In this document: positions 6,009-7,824 of the stretch, piece after piece
Position numbering within the stretch: position 1 is the first letter of the stretch
How the letters are laid out: each line of letters starts with the position of its first letter
Assembly: GCA_021157645.1 (NCBI GenBank)
Contig: JAGGWC010000014.1
Span: forward strand, 1-7,824
Reading direction: 5' to 3'
Length of the DNA: 7,824 bases
Source of the DNA: Candidatus Cloacimonadota bacterium
GTDB lineage: Bacteria; Cloacimonadota; Cloacimonadia; Cloacimonadales; TCS61
Position numbers and translations under genes: made by a program
Notes under the pieces: model-generated
What the model was told of the DNA's origin: nothing
What the model saw: the letters and a program-made list of their open reading frames with translations, nothing else
Database searches by the model: none

Positions 6009-7454
6009 TTACCACTCAAATTTCACATTCAGTTGACGTACAGCCAAAGTATCATCCACCCGTTTTACCGGTGTATTCAGCGGAGCATTTTTTAATAGAT
6101 CAGGATTTTCTTCACACTCTTTTGCAATTTCTATCATTGCACTTATAAAATCATCCAGAGTTTCCATACTTTCAGTTTCAGTTGGTTCTATCATCATTGC
6201 TTCACTTACTATAAGTGGGAAGTAGATAGTAGGAGCATGATATCCTTTATCTAAAATACGTTTTGCAATGTCTAATGTTTTGATTCCGTATTTCTCTTTT
6301 TGCCATTCCCCACTTGCTACAAATTCGTGCATGCAATATTGATCTTTATAAGGAATAGAATAATATTTTTCAAGCTTCTTTTGCATATAATTTGCATTGA
6401 TAACTGCATTTTTAGAAACACGTATCAAGCCTTCTGCACCTAACATTTTTATGTAAATATATGCTCTAAGATTTACTGCAAAATTTCCAAAGAAAGGATG
6501 AACTTTTCCCAAGCTTGTTATTTCATGAGAATTATCAATAAAATATTTATTATCTTTTTTTGCAATTATTGGAGCAGGAAGGAATCTTACCAGATCTTCA
6601 CGAACACCTATTGGACCGGAACCTGGACCACCACCACCATGAGGAGTTGCAAAAGTTTTGTGCAGATTATAATGCATAATATCAAAACCGATCTTTCCTG
6701 GTTTTACTATTCCTAAAATTGCATTAAAATTTGCACCATCCATATACATAAGTCCATCTACACTATGAATGATCTCAGCGATTTCTTCTACTTGAGTCTC
6801 AAATAAACCAAGTGTATTTGGATTCGTAAGCATAAAACCTGCGGTATTTTCATCAACATGAGATCTTAGATCTTCGACATCTACAAGACCCTTATCATTA
6901 GATTTTATTTCAACAACTTCAAACCCGGCAAGGACAACACTGGCAGGATTTGTGCCATGAGCCGAATCAGGAAGAATTATTTTTCTCTTATTTGAATGAC
7001 CCTTAGAATTGTGATAGGCTTTCATTACTTTTAGACCTGTAAATTCTCCATGTGCACCAGCAACTGGTTGCAAAGTAACTCCAGCAAATCCGGAGATCTC
7101 AGCTAGATCTTTTTGTAATTCATACATAACTTCCAAAGCACCCTGAGTTGTACTTTCGCTTTGGAAGGGATGCAAATTATTGAATGCTGTATTTCTTACC
7201 AATGTTTCATTTAATTTGGGATTATATTTCATTGTGCATGAACCAAGTGGATAAAATCCTTTTTCTATACAATGATTCATCTGTGAAAGCTTCATAAAAT
7301 GACGCATTACATCTAATTCGCTAACTTGCGGAAGTTTAATTTCTTCAGCACGTTGAAATTTCTTTGGAATATGGTTTTCTGTTGTCACATCATTTTTTGG
7401 AAGTGTGTAACCTCTTCTACCTTCAGATTGAATTTCAAATATAGTTTTAGCCAT
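6009..7454 (-). CDS. gcvPB: Glycine dehydrogenase (decarboxylating) subunit 2
   Basis: 481-residue PLP-dependent subunit of the two-subunit P-protein of the glycine cleavage system (EC 1.4.4.2). With GcvPA it decarboxylates glycine and passes the aminomethyl group to the lipoyl arm of GcvH in the cytoplasm. Visible hallmarks are GRRGYTLP near the N-terminus (12-19), GFYPLGSCTMKYNPK (66-80), LQPVAGAHGEFTG (128-140), DSAHGTNPAS (163-172) and MDGANFNAI (238-246). The PLP-binding lysine K266 sits in HYNLHKTFATPHGGGGPG. Length matches the split-type subunit 2 (about 480-500). The gene overlaps the 3' end of gcvPA by 8 nt and has a GGAGGTGA ribosome site at 7465-7458, so the two subunits are translated in step. 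A terminator follows at 5936-5959. No key residue appears to be missing. Confidence 0.96.
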   Translation of the reverse strand: MAKTIFEIQSEGRRGYTLPKNDVTTENHIPKKFQRAEEIKLPQVSELDVMRHFMKLSQMNHCIEKGFYPLGSCTMKYNPKLNETLVRNTAFNNLHPFQSESTTQGALEVMYELQKDLAEISGFAGVTLQPVAGAHGEFTGLKVMKAYHNSKGHSNKRKIILPDSAHGTNPASVVLAGFEVVEIKSNDKGLVDVEDLRSHVDENTAGFMLTNPNTLGLFETQVEEIAEIIHSVDGLMYMDGANFNAILGIVKPGKIGFDIMHYNLHKTFATPHGGGGPGSGPIGVREDLVRFLPAPIIAKKDNKYFIDNSHEITSLGKVHPFFGNFAVNLRAYIYIKMLGAEGLIRVSKNAVINANYMQKKLEKYYSIPYKDQYCMHEFVASGEWQKEKYGIKTLDIAKRILDKGYHAPTIYFPLIVSEAMMIEPTETESMETLDDFISAMIEIAKECEENPDLLKNAPLNTPVKRVDDTLAVRQLNVKFEW

Positions 7455-7824
7455 TGGTCACCTCCCTTAATGAATTTACAAGTTCATCTAAATCACACTT
7501 TCTTTTCTTCTCTGTAACTGCGATCATCAGCATATTATCATAGCCAAATCTTTTCATATCAATTCCAGGGAATATATTTTTAGCTTCCAATTTAGCAATA
7601 ATGTCACTTGCCGGAACAGGAGTATTAATAGTGAATTCTTTAAAGAATGGAACATCAAATGCCATTGAGAATCCATCCAATTTGGAAATTTTTTCTGCCA
7701 GATAATGAGCTTTAGTTACAGAATGGTCAGCAACTTCTTTCAATCCTTCCTTTCCCATTAAACACATATAAACAGTAGCCATAAGAGTGCATAAAGATTG
7801 ATTAGAGCAAATATTAGAAGTAGC
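7447..7824 (-). CDS. gcvPA: Glycine dehydrogenase (decarboxylating) subunit 1, C-terminal part (runs off right edge)
   Basis: The last 125 codons of subunit 1 of the split P-protein. The reading frame is open to the window edge, so the ATG at 7782 is internal rather than the start. The visible protein begins ATSNICSNQSLCTLMATVYM, matching the conserved TSNICtNqaL...a.iyl segment of GcvPA. It continues with MGKEGLKEVADHSVTKAHYL, and ends in the family's C-terminal domain (DLDELVNSLREVTNG). GcvPA is usually about 440-450 residues, so roughly 320 N-terminal residues lie outside. It forms the heterotetramer with GcvPB; its gene overlaps gcvPB by 8 nt (ATGGCTAA). Neighbouring gcvT and gcvH may lie further right but are not seen. 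Confidence 0.94.
   Translation of the reverse strand, partial: ATSNICSNQSLCTLMATVYMCLMGKEGLKEVADHSVTKAHYLAEKISKLDGFSMAFDVPFFKEFTINTPVPASDIIAKLEAKNIFPGIDMKRFGYDNMLMIAVTEKKRKCDLDELVNSLREVTNG
7458..7465 (-). promoter_or_regulatory. Strong Shine-Dalgarno of gcvPB inside gcvPA
   Basis: GGAGGTGA on the minus strand, an 8-nt match to the anti-Shine-Dalgarno end of 16S rRNA, lies within the last codons of gcvPA and 3 nt before the gcvPB ATG. It fixes the gcvPB start at 7454. Confidence 0.85.

Noticed and set aside
6498..6716. Plus-strand ORF inside gcvPB (likewise 7326-7517, 2283-2465 and 2785-2994)
   Set aside because: Each is fully or almost fully antisense to a well-supported gene and shows no ribosome site or family motif.
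6009..7824. gcvP broken by a frameshift
   Set aside because: The two reading frames match the natural GcvPA and GcvPB subunits, with a proper stop, a strong ribosome site and a start for the second, so this is the normal split form.
1..7824. tRNA, rRNA, CRISPR array, insertion sequence or prophage remnants
   Set aside because: No cloverleaf, regularly spaced repeat, transposase motif or terminal inverted repeat was found on reading both strands.

Overview
This is an AT-rich bacterial window with tightly packed chromosomal genes and little non-coding DNA. A lipoprotein signal peptide (gene at the left edge) and the TctC and PiT-DUF47 families fit a diderm bacterium. Glycine decarboxylase split into two subunits is common in anaerobes, thermophiles and many non-proteobacterial lineages. 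A Cloacimonadota-like or similar anaerobic candidate phylum is a guess from overall feel; no marker here settles the taxonomy.

Layout. (1) Positions 1-3963, minus strand: a six-gene run read from right to left with gaps of only 2, 32, 17, 24 and 10 nt. It encodes an ArsR-type repressor, a CYTH/triphosphate-tunnel-like protein, a short Ppx/GppA phosphatase, a DUF47 (PhoU-like) protein, a PiT phosphate permease and a TctC-type lipoprotein cut by the window edge. (2) Positions 3964-4146: a divergent promoter region. Next to arsR it holds a paired repeat and dyad that could be the repressor's operator. (3) Positions 4147-5748, plus strand: rpsA, a five-S1-domain ribosomal protein S1 with a long acidic N-terminal tail, followed by a strong intrinsic terminator at 5767-5797. 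(4) Positions 5799-5918, minus strand: an unannotated 39-residue single-membrane-segment ORF held between two terminator hairpins. (5) Positions 6009-7824, minus strand: gcvPB and the 3' end of gcvPA, overlapping by 8 nt, with a terminator at 5936-5959.

How the genes may work together. The left operon reads as a phosphate/polyphosphate module. Ppx-like and CYTH-like enzymes would act on polyphosphate or triphosphate compounds, PiT with DUF47 would move orthophosphate, and the ArsR protein would control the set. The CYTH assignment, the ligand of the repressor and the substrate of the TctC protein are not established by the sequence. The right side is housekeeping: translation (S1) and glycine cleavage/one-carbon metabolism (GcvPA/GcvPB). 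The most unusual content is the operon composition, the divergent CYTH-like protein, the putative operator and the small membrane ORF.
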